A stretch of DNA of 64,000 bases, from positions 4,021,001-4,085,000 of the forward strand of contig NZ_CP140706.1 of NCBI RefSeq assembly GCF_034555375.1, in the 5' to 3' direction. Made by a program: the position numbers and the translations under genes. The notes under the pieces were generated by a model. It ran no database searches. It had not been told where the DNA came from and saw only the letters and a list, made by a program, of their open reading frames with translations. The stretch is from Pseudomonas sp. B33.4. Its GTDB lineage: Bacteria; Pseudomonadota; Gammaproteobacteria; Pseudomonadales; Pseudomonadaceae. Below, piece by piece: positions 43,213 through 51,431 of the stretch (positions are counted from its first letter, which is position 1; each line of letters begins with the position of its first letter).

Positions 43213-45021
43213 ATGCCCCATGAAGGCAATCTGTTGCAAGCCGCTGTCGTCTTTCTGTTCGCGGCCGTGCTCACCGTGCCTTTGGCCAAACGTCTGCAAC
43301 TGGGCGCCGTGCTCGGTTATCTGTTTGCCGGGGTGATTATCGGCCCGTCGGTGTTGGGTCTGATCGGCAATCCGCAGAGCGTGGCGCACATTTCCGAACT
43401 GGGCGTGGTGCTGCTGCTGTTCATCATTGGCCTTGAGCTGTCGCCGCGACGTTTGTGGGTGATGCGCAAATCAGTGTTCGGCGTCGGTCTGGCGCAGGTG
43501 CTGCTGACGGCTTCGGTGATCGGCGTGCTGGCGTTGTCGGTGTTTGGCCAACCGCTGAACAGCGCGATTGTGCTGGGCCTCGGTCTGGCGCTGTCTTCGA
43601 CGGCATTCGGGTTGCAAAGCCTGGCCGAACGCAAGGAACTGACCAGCCCCCACGGGCGTCTGGCGTTTGCGATTCTGCTGTTCCAGGACATCGCCGCGAT
43701 CCCGTTGATTGCGCTGGTGCCGATGCTCGCCGGTGGTTCTCACGACACCAGTAGCGCCGAAAGTCTGAATCACGCGTTGCAGGTACTCGGCGGTATCGCC
43801 GTGGTCGTGGTCGGTGGGCGCTATCTGTTGCGGCCGGTGTTCCGCGTGGTGGCGAAAACCGGTTTGCCGGAAGTGTCGACGGCTACGGCGTTGCTGGTGG
43901 TGATCGGCACGGCGTGGTTGATGGATCTGGTCGGTGTGTCGATGGCGCTGGGCGCGTTTCTTGCCGGTCTGCTGTTGGCGGATTCGGAATATCGTCATGA
44001 ACTGGAAGCGCAGATCGAGCCGTTCAAAGGGCTGCTGCTCGGGCTGTTTTTCATCAGTGTCGGCATGGGCGCCAACTTGAGTTTGCTGCTCAGTGCGCCG
44101 ATGACCGTGTTGGGGCTGACGCTGCTGTTGATCGGGCTGAAACTGCCGCTGCTGTTTGTCGTCGGACGTCTGGCCGGTGGCTTGAACAAGGTCAGTGCGA
44201 TTCGTCTCGGTATCGTGTTGGCGGCGGGTGGTGAATTTGCCTTTGTGGTGTTCAAGATCGGTCGTGATCAGGGCCTGTTCGAACCGCGTCTATATGATCT
44301 GCTGGTGCTGACCATCACCCTGTCGATGGCGGTGACGCCGTTGTTGCTGTTGCTCTGCGCGCGGCTGGTCAGTCCGAAAGTGCAGCCGGTGGAAGTACCG
44401 GAAAAATACCGCGAGATCGACACTGACACGCCGCGTGTGGTGATTGCGGGTATGGGCCGGATGGGTCAGATCGTGGCGCGGATTCTGCGGGCGCAGAACA
44501 TCAAGTTCGTCGCGCTGGACACCTCGGTGGAAACCATCGAACTGTCACGCAGTTTTGGCGGTGTGCCGGTGTTCTACGGTGACCCGATGCGCCCGGAAAT
44601 TCTTAACGCGGCCAAGGTCGGCGAGGCGGAATATTTCGTGATTGCCACGGATGATCCGGAGACCAACATCAAGACCGCCGAGGTGGTGCGCAAGCTGTAT
44701 CCGCACATGAAGATCATCGCCCGGGCACGTAACCGTCAGCATGTGCATCGGTTGGTCGATGTCGGCGCCGAGGCGATTCGAGAGACTTATTATTCAAGTC
44801 TGGAAATGAGTCGACGTACGTTGGTGGGGCTTGGTCTGACCCAGGCCCAGGCCGATGCGCGGATCAAGCGCTTCAAGCATCACGACGAACAGGTGCTGGA
44901 GGCACAACACGCGATCTACGACGACGCGGCCAAAGTCCTGCAAACCGCCCAGGAAGCCCGGGCGGAACTGGCGCGGTTGTTTGAGTCGGATCAGCTGGAA
45001 GAAGAGTCGCGCAAATCCTGA
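43213..45021 (+). CDS. CPA2 monovalent cation:proton antiporter (KefB/KefC-like) with TrkA-N domain
   Basis: A 602-residue inner-membrane protein. Residues 1-390 contain about 12 helices with the family segments GYLFAGVIIGPSVLGLI, LLLFIIGLELSPRRLWVMR, LALSSTAFGLQSLAERKEL and FLAGLLLADSEYRHELEAQIEPFKGLLLGLFFISVGMG. A RCK/TrkA-N domain starts near residue 410 (RVVIAGMGRMGQIVARIL) and binds a nucleotide. Together these indicate K+ efflux in exchange for H+. No KefF/KefG quinone reductase partner is adjacent. It is a single-gene unit flanked by REP pairs. Confidence 0.9.
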   Translation: MPHEGNLLQAAVVFLFAAVLTVPLAKRLQLGAVLGYLFAGVIIGPSVLGLIGNPQSVAHISELGVVLLLFIIGLELSPRRLWVMRKSVFGVGLAQVLLTASVIGVLALSVFGQPLNSAIVLGLGLALSSTAFGLQSLAERKELTSPHGRLAFAILLFQDIAAIPLIALVPMLAGGSHDTSSAESLNHALQVLGGIAVVVVGGRYLLRPVFRVVAKTGLPEVSTATALLVVIGTAWLMDLVGVSMALGAFLAGLLLADSEYRHELEAQIEPFKGLLLGLFFISVGMGANLSLLLSAPMTVLGLTLLLIGLKLPLLFVVGRLAGGLNKVSAIRLGIVLAAGGEFAFVVFKIGRDQGLFEPRLYDLLVLTITLSMAVTPLLLLLCARLVSPKVQPVEVPEKYREIDTDTPRVVIAGMGRMGQIVARILRAQNIKFVALDTSVETIELSRSFGGVPVFYGDPMRPEILNAAKVGEAEYFVIATDDPETNIKTAEVVRKLYPHMKIIARARNRQHVHRLVDVGAEAIRETYYSSLEMSRRTLVGLGLTQAQADARIKRFKHHDEQVLEAQHAIYDDAAKVLQTAQEARAELARLFESDQLEEESRKS

Positions 45022-45041
45022 GCCCCTTGCCCAGATCCAAA

Positions 45042-45130
45042 TGTAGGAGTGAGCCTGCTCGCGATGACGGTGTGTCAGTCGACTTATTCATTACTGACAG
45101 ATTGCTATCGCGAGCAGGCTCACTCCTACA
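45042..45130. repeat. REP pair (REPIN), TGTAGGAGTGAGC subtype
   Basis: Full inverted arms. The interior (GACGGTGTGTCAGTCGACTT...CTGACAGATTGC) resembles that of the pairs at 52827-52914 and 57043-57130. Confidence 0.9.
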
Positions 45131-45140
45131 GGAGGTTGTG

Positions 45141-46400
45141 TCAGGCCAGCTCGAGTTCGGACGCTTGCTTGACCGGAGCCCCTGCAAACCGATCCGCCAG
45201 AAACGGTGTGATATCCAGCGGCAGCGGCTCATCGTTGACCAGTTTGTCCAGCAGCACGCCAGTAATCGCCGAGGTCAGAATCCCGGTACGGAAGTGCCCG
45301 CAGGCATTCAAATACCCTTCCACCCCACGCATCGGCCCGAGAATCGGCAACTCATCCGGCGAACCCGGACGCAAGCCCGCCCACGTGCGTTTCAGATTGA
45401 CGTCCTTGAGTTCCGGCAGGCAACGCACCGCACCTTGCACCAGCCCGGCGATTTCCGGGTAGGTGGTGGTGACGTCGAAGCCTTTGTCTTCGGTGGTGCT
45501 GCCAATCAGGATCTCGCCGTTGTCCTTCTGCGCCACGTAGCAGTCGCTGGTGGTCAGGCAGCCGTTTAGAATCTTCGGCATGCGCTCCGTCAGCAGAATC
45601 TGGCCTTTCACCGGTTTTACCGGGATGCGAATCCCCGTGGCCCAATCGCTCAGATCCGCCGCCCAGGCACCGCCGGCGTTGATCAGGGTCTTGCAGTGGA
45701 ACACGCCCTCTTCAGCCGTCTGCACACCGGTCACGCGGCTGCCGTGATGCAACACACCGGTGACGTTGGTGTTGACGAAGATGTCGACGCCGTTCTGCCG
45801 CGCGCCTTCCATGTAGGCGTCGGCGAGGCGAAACGGGCTGACCTGATGGTCGCAGAGAAACTCCAGCGCGCCGCGTGCTTCATGGCTGACGCTCGGCTCA
45901 GATTCGCGCAACGCCGCCTGATCGAGCCAGCGCACCTGATCGGCCAAGTGCGGGATGCAACCGACGATGTGCTCGGCGTAGAGGCGGTCTTCGTCGTCAT
46001 AAATGACGAATTTCAGCCCGGTCTTTTCAAACTTGAAATCCATGCCGTGATTGTCTTTCAGCTCACGGTGCAACGCCGGGTACAGGGCGTTGGACTGCAG
46101 GGCAAAATCGAAAAACGACTCCGGCAAAATATGCGGCGTGCTCGCGTCCACCGCCACCGCCGCGCCCTGGGTTTCGCGCTTGCGGTTGGCCGACATCATG
46201 CGGAAGAAAATCACCCCGCAGCCGAGGCCGACCGACTCACCGATCGCCCACAAACCGCCGGCCGAAGCGCGGGTCGCGTTGCCGGGGCGCTTGGCGTCGA
46301 TCAGTGCCACCTTGAGGTTTTTGCGCTTGGACAATTGATAGGCGCAGGACGCCCCGATCACGCCACCACCGGCGATGACCACGTCATAGAACTTACTCAT
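45141..46400 (-). CDS. FAD-dependent amino-acid dehydrogenase subunit (DAO family, HcnC-like)
   Basis: A 419-residue flavoprotein of the glycine/D-amino acid oxidase family. The FAD loop is YDVVIAGGGVIGASCAYQLSKRKN (residues 5-28), with GNATRASAGGLW and PVKPVKGQILLTERMP as further conserved segments. The C-terminus ends LPILGPMRGVEGYLNACGHFRTGILTSAITG. Its ATG lies inside the end of the upstream subunit gene (8-base overlap). With the two preceding genes it forms an HcnABC/opine oxidase/D-hydroxyproline dehydrogenase-type heterotrimer. The oxidised substrate, probably an imino or amino acid, is not known. Confidence 0.85.
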   Translation of the reverse strand: MSKFYDVVIAGGGVIGASCAYQLSKRKNLKVALIDAKRPGNATRASAGGLWAIGESVGLGCGVIFFRMMSANRKRETQGAAVAVDASTPHILPESFFDFALQSNALYPALHRELKDNHGMDFKFEKTGLKFVIYDDEDRLYAEHIVGCIPHLADQVRWLDQAALRESEPSVSHEARGALEFLCDHQVSPFRLADAYMEGARQNGVDIFVNTNVTGVLHHGSRVTGVQTAEEGVFHCKTLINAGGAWAADLSDWATGIRIPVKPVKGQILLTERMPKILNGCLTTSDCYVAQKDNGEILIGSTTEDKGFDVTTTYPEIAGLVQGAVRCLPELKDVNLKRTWAGLRPGSPDELPILGPMRGVEGYLNACGHFRTGILTSAITGVLLDKLVNDEPLPLDITPFLADRFAGAPVKQASELELA

Positions 46401-47802
46401 GGGCAGCGGCCTCCGTGCCGACAGACTGAAACGCGGAAAAAGGAATCGGATCAATCGGGAATCGCGGACGCAGCCAACCGACGTCCTTGCGGCCGGTGGC
46501 CTGGCGCAGACGGTCGCTGCAATAACCGACGCACATGCGCCCCTGGCAATCGCCCATGCTTACGCGGGTGCGCATTTTCAGGCTGGCGATGTCTTGCACG
46601 CCCTGCTCCAGCGCCAGGTCGATGTCGGCGCGGGTCGCGTGTTCACAGCGACAGATCACCGTGTCGGCGGCGGGCAATGCAGTCTGGCCGACGCCGCGTT
46701 CGGTGTAGCGATCGACGGCGGCACGGAAGCGCACGATGGCTTTGAGTTTGCTCAAGTAGCGGTCGCGACGAACCCGCGCCAGCTCTTCTTCGAGCACTCC
46801 GCGCTGCAGCAGAATCGAGGTCGCCGCGATCTTGCCGGCGAGCATTGCCGCTTCACCACCGCGAATCCCGCCCATGTCGCCGGCCAAATGCACGTGAGGT
46901 TCGTTGCTTTGCTGCCAGACGTTGGCGTTGGCGCGCAGATAACCGTCGTCGCTGAAGCCATGATCCAGGCCCATCTGCTGGCTCAGTTGCGTGCGCGGAA
47001 TAAAGCCGTAACCGACCGCGAGGGTCTTGGCTTCAAAGCGCTCGACGCGGCTCATGTCCGGTTCCCAAGTGGCCGAGTACGGCGCGACGCTGACGCTTTT
47101 CAGCTCGCCCTCGCCGTGGGCTTCGACCACGCCCCAACCGTAGTTCATCGGGATGCCGTGCAGCTTCAGGTAGGCGAGCATGCTCAAGCCATCGAGGAAC
47201 AGTTGCGGTTTGTTCAGCAGCGCCAGACTTTCGCGGGCAATCTTGCCGAACGCGCATGCCTCATACACGCCCGCAACGCTGACGCCGGCGGCATGCAGTT
47301 GTGTCGCCACCAGCGGCAGCAACGGCCCGGTGCCGGCGATGATCACCGGCCCTTGCGGCTTGACCACGCCGCTTTTGATTTGCAGTTGCAGACCACCGAG
47401 CATGATCACCCCCGGCAAGGTCCACCCGGGAAACGGCACGCTGCGTTCATGGCAGCCGGCAGCCAACAGCAACTGCGGATACTCGATCTCATGCAATTGC
47501 TCGTCGCCATCGAGCACCACCAGCGCGCGGGTGCCTTCGGCGCCGACCACGCGATGGTTGAGGCGCACGTCGATCAGCCCGGACTGTTCCTGAAAATCAC
47601 CGTGCAGTTTGCCCAGCGCTTCGGAGTAACGCGGGCCGAGATAATCCAGCTGCACGCCGTCACGCAACGGCCCGCGATAGACCACACCGCCGAGGCGCGA
47701 AGCTTCTTCGAGCAGGGTGCAGCGCACGCCGTGGCGCGCCAGTTCGATGGCTGCCGCCATCCCCGCCGGGCCGCCGCCGACGATGACCGGTTGCAGGCTC
47801 AT
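46393..47802 (-). CDS. FAD/NAD-type oxidoreductase subunit with BFD-like [2Fe-2S] domain (HcnB-like)
   Basis: A 469-residue subunit. It begins with the FAD-binding VIVGGGPAGMAAAIELARHGVRCTLLEEA and has a central second nucleotide site (GPVIIAGTGPLLPLVATQLHAAGV). The C-terminal BFD-like domain carries VICRCEHATRADIDLALEQGVQDIASLKMRTRVSMGDCQGRMCVGYC, with four conserved cysteines for a [2Fe-2S] cluster. The ATG overlaps the stop of the ferredoxin-like gene (ATGA), and its end overlaps the next gene. It passes electrons between the two flavoprotein subunits and the small ferredoxin-like one. Confidence 0.87.
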   Translation of the reverse strand: MSLQPVIVGGGPAGMAAAIELARHGVRCTLLEEASRLGGVVYRGPLRDGVQLDYLGPRYSEALGKLHGDFQEQSGLIDVRLNHRVVGAEGTRALVVLDGDEQLHEIEYPQLLLAAGCHERSVPFPGWTLPGVIMLGGLQLQIKSGVVKPQGPVIIAGTGPLLPLVATQLHAAGVSVAGVYEACAFGKIARESLALLNKPQLFLDGLSMLAYLKLHGIPMNYGWGVVEAHGEGELKSVSVAPYSATWEPDMSRVERFEAKTLAVGYGFIPRTQLSQQMGLDHGFSDDGYLRANANVWQQSNEPHVHLAGDMGGIRGGEAAMLAGKIAATSILLQRGVLEEELARVRRDRYLSKLKAIVRFRAAVDRYTERGVGQTALPAADTVICRCEHATRADIDLALEQGVQDIASLKMRTRVSMGDCQGRMCVGYCSDRLRQATGRKDVGWLRPRFPIDPIPFSAFQSVGTEAAAHE

Positions 47803-48128
47803 ACGATCACCTCTTGCGCGGTGATGCGGTTGACCTGGGTTTCGATCTGCATGCCGTCACGCACCACGGTCTGACAGGCACGGCGCTTGTGTCGACCGTT
47901 GATTTTCACCAGGCAGCACTGGCACACACCCATGCCGCAATAGGCGCCGATGATCTGGTTGTGATCGTTGCGCGCGATCTGGCGCACGCCGAGGGACTGG
48001 ATAACGCTGAGGACGGTTTCGCCGATGGCGGCGGTGACCGCTTGACCGTTGATGTGGACGGTCATATCCGCCTGCGCCAATGGCTGGATATCGAAAGTTC
48101 TTTCTTGGCAGTGCATTGCGATGTTCAT
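47799..48128 (-). CDS. (2Fe-2S) ferredoxin-like small subunit (HcnA-like)
   Basis: A 109-residue protein with a ferredoxin fold. MTVHINGQAVTAAIGETVLSVIQSLG is followed by GAYCGMGVCQCCLVKINGRHKRRACQTVV, giving the plant-type pattern C-x4-C-x2-C-xn-C. It is the first of three overlapping genes. The ATG at 48128 is chosen; an internal ATG at 48116 and an upstream in-frame start at 48170 are possible. Known members of this three-part family include glycine dehydrogenase (cyanide-forming), opine oxidases and D-hydroxyproline dehydrogenase. Confidence 0.87.
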   Translation of the reverse strand: MNIAMHCQERTFDIQPLAQADMTVHINGQAVTAAIGETVLSVIQSLGVRQIARNDHNQIIGAYCGMGVCQCCLVKINGRHKRRACQTVVRDGMQIETQVNRITAQEVIV

Positions 48129-48167
48129 CCGTGAAAGTTCGGTTGAGGTGGTGTCAGCTCCTTGCTG

Positions 48168-48261
48168 CACTACAGCGTGTCGACGCGTTTATTGTTGCTG
48201 TGATGGGGCGTCGACGCGGGTACTTCGTCAGCGCAACAAGGTGCGCGTGAAGCACTGTAGT
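48168..48261. promoter_or_regulatory. Nested inverted and direct repeats upstream of the HcnABC-like operon
   Basis: Outer inverted arms ACTACAG (48169-48175) and CTGTAGT (48255-48261) enclose the inner pair TTGTTGC and GCAACAA. Between them are two direct copies of GTCGACGCG (about 48179-48187 and 48210-48218). The segment lies in the 229-base gap between the operon start and the convergent-facing small membrane protein gene. It may be a regulator binding array; no gene is seen here. Confidence 0.45.
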
Positions 48262-48357
48262 TCATACCTCAGCAAAGGCCGGGATCATTTACGTTAGGCG
48301 ATCTCGCCGCTCGTAATATTGATCCAGGCCAGTGAAAGCGGTTGGATTGTCCAACGA

Positions 48358-48906
48358 TCAATTGGAGAAAACGTACTGCCCCTTGATCTTCCTTGTACCG
48401 ACCAAAGCGAGGTCCGGAAACAACAGCCATTTGACCCAGGCGGCGTAGAACACCATGGCCAGAATGAACGCCACGCCGAGCAGAGTCGACACGGGCTCTT
48501 CACTGAAGCCGTAAAATTCACGAGGAATCTGGCTGATCGTGAAGGTGACATAGATTGTGTAAACCACCGCGATGCCCTTGTAAAAGCCCCACGCAAACAA
48601 GAGCGGAATCACGCCAATAATCAACACCATGGTCAATGCCATAGCGATGCCGCCGTCATTGATTTGAAGAAGCCCGGCTATCGCCCCGAGGAGTCCCCAG
48701 ATACCCATCAGTGCGACCAGAATGTTGACTTTAACGGCGTGTCGTTTTCTCAGGGCGGGATCCGGATGCGCCCCGATCCAGCCCGCCAGCACTCGATCCT
48801 TGACCTTGCCACCCGAAAACGCCTTGAAGGTTTCGGCCCTGGAATGCCCGCCATCGAGCATTTCGACGACCTTTCGTTTGATTTGTTGCTTGTCCAACGT
48901 ATTCAT
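48358..48906 (-). CDS. Hypothetical membrane protein, four helices
   Basis: A 182-residue protein. The first 55 residues are hydrophilic and helical (LDKQQIKRKVVEMLDGGHSRAETFKAFSGGKVKDRVLAGWIGAHPDPALRKRHAVKVN), suggesting a small cytoplasmic domain. They are followed by about four helices (ILVALMGIWGLLGAIAGLL, ALTMVLIIGVIPLLFAWGF, IAVVYTIYVTFTISQIP, LLGVAFILAMVFYAAWVKWLLFPD). The start is uncertain, as AAGG abuts the ATG; a TTG three codons inside is the alternative. I do not recognise the family. Confidence 0.65.
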   Translation of the reverse strand: MNTLDKQQIKRKVVEMLDGGHSRAETFKAFSGGKVKDRVLAGWIGAHPDPALRKRHAVKVNILVALMGIWGLLGAIAGLLQINDGGIAMALTMVLIIGVIPLLFAWGFYKGIAVVYTIYVTFTISQIPREFYGFSEEPVSTLLGVAFILAMVFYAAWVKWLLFPDLALVGTRKIKGQYVFSN

Positions 48907-48975
48907 CCTTAAACGTGCGCGCAACGGCCGCCCCGTTGCCGACGCGGATTCTCGCCTTATTGCCCGCCAGAAAGC

Positions 48976-49008
48976 AAAAAGCCGCTTCCACCCGAGAGTG
49001 GAAGCGGC
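48976..49008 (-). terminator. Rho-independent terminator of the membrane-microprotein operon
   Basis: GCCGCTTCCAC (48981-48991) and GTGGAAGCGGC (48998-49008) pair perfectly. The five A at 48976-48980 become the T-run on the minus strand. Confidence 0.93.
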
Positions 49009-49033
49009 CGAGGCATGGGCCTCAATGGAGCAG

Positions 49034-49108
49034 TCAGTGCACGAACAGGGCGATCAGGATGATGATCGGGATTGGCACGCCGAGGAAAAACAGCAGTAGT
49101 GAGCGCAT
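49034..49108 (-). CDS. 24-residue single-helix membrane microprotein
   Basis: Too short for ordinary gene calling, but well supported. AAGGAG lies seven bases before the ATG at 49108, the peptide MRSLLLFFLGVPIP continues as a hydrophobic Ile/Leu helix ending FVH, and a strong terminator starts 26 bases after its stop. It begins 15 bases after the 309-residue membrane protein gene and is in the same transcript. The Pro-x-Pro in the middle of the helix is notable. A second ATG two codons upstream is less well spaced. A regulatory or assembly partner of the upstream protein is a guess. Confidence 0.7.
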   Translation of the reverse strand: MRSLLLFFLGVPIPIIILIALFVH

Positions 49109-49123
49109 GGTCATGCTCCTTGT

Positions 49124-50053
49124 TTAACGGACTGGAGTGGTCGTGGTGTAGGTGTCGACTTCAACGTACTCGACCGCATCGCGGCGACGACCGCCGAAGG
49201 TGGCAGCGAGGCTGGCGAAGAACGCACCGGCCAACAGCGAGATGAACATCCACAGCGAGGTCCAGGCAGCGACTTTCGCAGCGGTGTCGGCGGCTTGTTG
49301 CGCTTTGACTTTGGCGTCGGCCAGGGCTTTCTGAGTGCGCGCATAGATTTCATCGACGCGGCGCTCGGCATCGGCCTGAGTCAGGTTGGTCCGTTGTGCG
49401 ACCAGTTGCGCGAGGTAGGTACGGTCTTCGGCACTGAGCTGACCGTTGGCCAGGCTTTGCGCGAAGATCCGCGCCACGGCGCCATGCGCCGCGTCATCGC
49501 TGACGGAGGCCGGACGGTCATCGCGGAACAGGCTGTCGATGTAGTAACCGTACTGGTTGCTGTCGGTGTTCGCCGCAGCGGTACCAGCCGCTTGGGTCAT
49601 GGCACTGGCAGCACCGCCAGCGACACTCGCACCGGCCTGGACACCACCACTGATCACGCTGCTGACCGAACCGACGACCAGTACAGCGGTGACCAACGTC
49701 GCCACACACCAGGCGAGGAAGCCGTGCGCAGTGTCGCGGAAATACACTTCGTCACCGTGCATGTTTGCCCACTTCACCCGCAGGCGACCGGCGATGTAGC
49801 CACCCATGCCGGAAGCGATGATTTGCGTCGCCGCCAGCCAGACGATTGTCGAAATGCCCAGGCCTTTGGCACTGACGCCCTCTCCGGCCCACGGTGAAAC
49901 TGCAGAGAAACCCAAACCGAAACCGAGCAGGACCAGAATCATCGACAGTGCAGCGGCAGCCGCAGCACCGGCGAAGATCGCGCCCCAGGACACGCCCGAA
50001 ACGCTGCTCGACTCTTCAACGGCGGGATAAAACCCATCAGGGGATCTATTCAT
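49124..50053 (-). CDS. Hypothetical membrane protein with three or four helices
   Basis: A 309-residue protein. SVSGVSWGAIFAGAAAAAALSMILVLLGFGLGFSAVSPW forms the first helix, GISTIVWLAATQIIASGMGGYIAGRLR the second, and HGFLAWCVATLVTAVLVVGSVSSVISG the third. A soluble loop of about 120 residues rich in Ala, Asp and Gln (AVARIFAQSLANGQLSAEDRTYLAQLVAQRTNLTQADAERRVDEIY) precedes a last helix (TSLWMFISLLAGAFFASLAATFGGRRRD). The Gly/Ala-rich helices and the loop resemble small Pseudomonas envelope proteins of unknown role. The start at 50053 has GGAG ten bases upstream. Confidence 0.75.
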   Translation of the reverse strand: MNRSPDGFYPAVEESSSVSGVSWGAIFAGAAAAAALSMILVLLGFGLGFSAVSPWAGEGVSAKGLGISTIVWLAATQIIASGMGGYIAGRLRVKWANMHGDEVYFRDTAHGFLAWCVATLVTAVLVVGSVSSVISGGVQAGASVAGGAASAMTQAAGTAAANTDSNQYGYYIDSLFRDDRPASVSDDAAHGAVARIFAQSLANGQLSAEDRTYLAQLVAQRTNLTQADAERRVDEIYARTQKALADAKVKAQQAADTAAKVAAWTSLWMFISLLAGAFFASLAATFGGRRRDAVEYVEVDTYTTTTPVR

Positions 50054-50245
50054 TGTTGTTCTGCTCCAGGCATGAAAAATGGTGTTACAACTCGTCATCA
50101 GAGGAATTGCAGTGACCGTGCCAGTCGCGAAAAATAAATAAATCCTTCAGTTTCAATCAGTTAGAAAGAATGAACTTCGCCGGACCATGCAAATTGCAAC
50201 AAGGGCCGAATAACAGCGGGTTTTATGCATTGGCACAAATGCCAG

Positions 50246-50581
50246 TTATTTGCGTTTGTAGCTCTTGTTACCGCTTGGGGTCAGGCAATACACCCCGCCG
50301 CGTGGGCCAGTGCAGAAGGAACCGGTGCCGCAGGCGCAGCCATCATTACTTTGCAGGAAGTTTTGCGGGCGGGCCTGCTGGCGCTCGCCAAACATCGCCG
50401 CGCAGCTTTTCTTCGAGCCGCTGATGGAGCCGTCATTGCACAGGAACAGGTCGCCATCGCAGCGATCGATCCCGCCTTTCTTCCCGGAACACGGCGTATT
50501 GGCGGCCCATGCCGAGGCGCTGAACAGCACCAGCAACAGACCGGTGATCGGCATCCAGCCACAGCGAATCGAAAGACGCAC
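50246..50581 (-). CDS. Cysteine-rich secreted protein of unknown function
   Basis: A 111-residue precursor with a signal peptide (GWMPITGLLLVLFSASAWA-AN). The mature 80 or so residues hold eight cysteines (TPCSG, DRCDG, FLCND, KSCAA, DGCACG, SFCTG, VYCLT), an even number consistent with four disulfides, and end in a basic tail (NKSYKRK). Charged and Gly-rich stretches (GGIDRCDGDLFLCNDGS) suggest a small disulfide-stabilised exported protein. Family not recognised. The 192 bases between it and the membrane protein gene hold nothing else that I can support. Confidence 0.7.
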   Translation of the reverse strand: MRLSIRCGWMPITGLLLVLFSASAWAANTPCSGKKGGIDRCDGDLFLCNDGSISGSKKSCAAMFGERQQARPQNFLQSNDGCACGTGSFCTGPRGGVYCLTPSGNKSYKRK

Positions 50582-50747
50582 GGCACCACTCCTGATGGAA
50601 ATTGTGGCCAGATGATATCAACGTTGCGGCAAATAAATCCCCAAGGCGCGCAAACGACAGCTACAACATGAAAGTTAATTTAAAGCGTCAGCGCAATTTC
50701 TTGGCAAAATGCTGCCATTCCGTTTGAACCGATCAGCAGGCCTGCCT

Positions 50748-51431
50748 ATGACTCGTATCTTGACCATCGAAGACGACGCCGTGACCGCCCGGGAAATCGT
50801 CGCCGAACTGAGCAGCCACGGGCTGGAGGTTGACTGGGTCGACAATGGCCGCGAAGGCCTCGACCGCGCCGTGAGCGGCAATTACGACTTGATCACCCTC
50901 GACCGCATGCTGCCCGAACTCGATGGTCTGGCCATCGTCACCACCCTACGCACCATGGGCGTGGCCACACCGATTCTGATGATCAGCGCCCTCTCCGATG
51001 TCGATGAGCGCGTACGCGGCTTGCGCGCTGGCGGCGACGATTACCTGACCAAACCGTTCGCCACCGACGAGATGGCCGCGCGAGTTGAAGTGTTGTTGCG
51101 CCGACAGAACAGCGGCGCGGCTCAGACGACAACGTTGCAGGTGGCCGACCTCGAGCTGGATTTGATCAGCCACGAAGCGCGCCGTGCCGAACAGGTGCTG
51201 ACGCTGTTGCCGACCGAGTACAAATTGCTCGAATTCCTCATGCGCAACAGCGGCCAGATCCTCTCGCGGATGATGATTTTCGAAGAGGTCTGGGGTTATC
51301 ACTTCGACCCCGGCACCAACCTGATCGACGTGCACATCGGCCGTCTGCGCAAGAAGATCGACGCCGTCGGCAATGTGCCGCTGATCCGCACGGTACGGGG
51401 CTCGGGTTATGTCATTGCCGAACCCGTCTGA
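50748..51431 (+). CDS. OmpR-family response regulator
   Basis: A 227-residue regulator. The receiver domain (residues 1-118) has the acidic pair EDD at 8-10, the phospho-acceptor Asp52 in LITLDRMLPELDG and the Lys in DDYLTKPFA. The C-terminal winged helix shows LLPTEYKLLEFLMRNSGQILSRMMIFEEVWGYHFDPGTNLIDVHIGRLRKKID and VRGSGYVI. The next gene, a sensor kinase, starts 23 bases before its stop, so they form one two-component system. DNA targets are not evident from the window. Confidence 0.94.
   Translation: MTRILTIEDDAVTAREIVAELSSHGLEVDWVDNGREGLDRAVSGNYDLITLDRMLPELDGLAIVTTLRTMGVATPILMISALSDVDERVRGLRAGGDDYLTKPFATDEMAARVEVLLRRQNSGAAQTTTLQVADLELDLISHEARRAEQVLTLLPTEYKLLEFLMRNSGQILSRMMIFEEVWGYHFDPGTNLIDVHIGRLRKKIDAVGNVPLIRTVRGSGYVIAEPV

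Noticed and set aside
46399-47874. A 491-codon plus-strand open frame
   Set aside because: Antisense to the HcnB-like subunit; composition is typical of a shadow frame.
45141-48128. Naming the three-subunit dehydrogenase hcnABC (cyanide synthase)
   Set aside because: Several other dehydrogenases share this organisation, and the sequence alone did not let me single out the cyanide-forming type.
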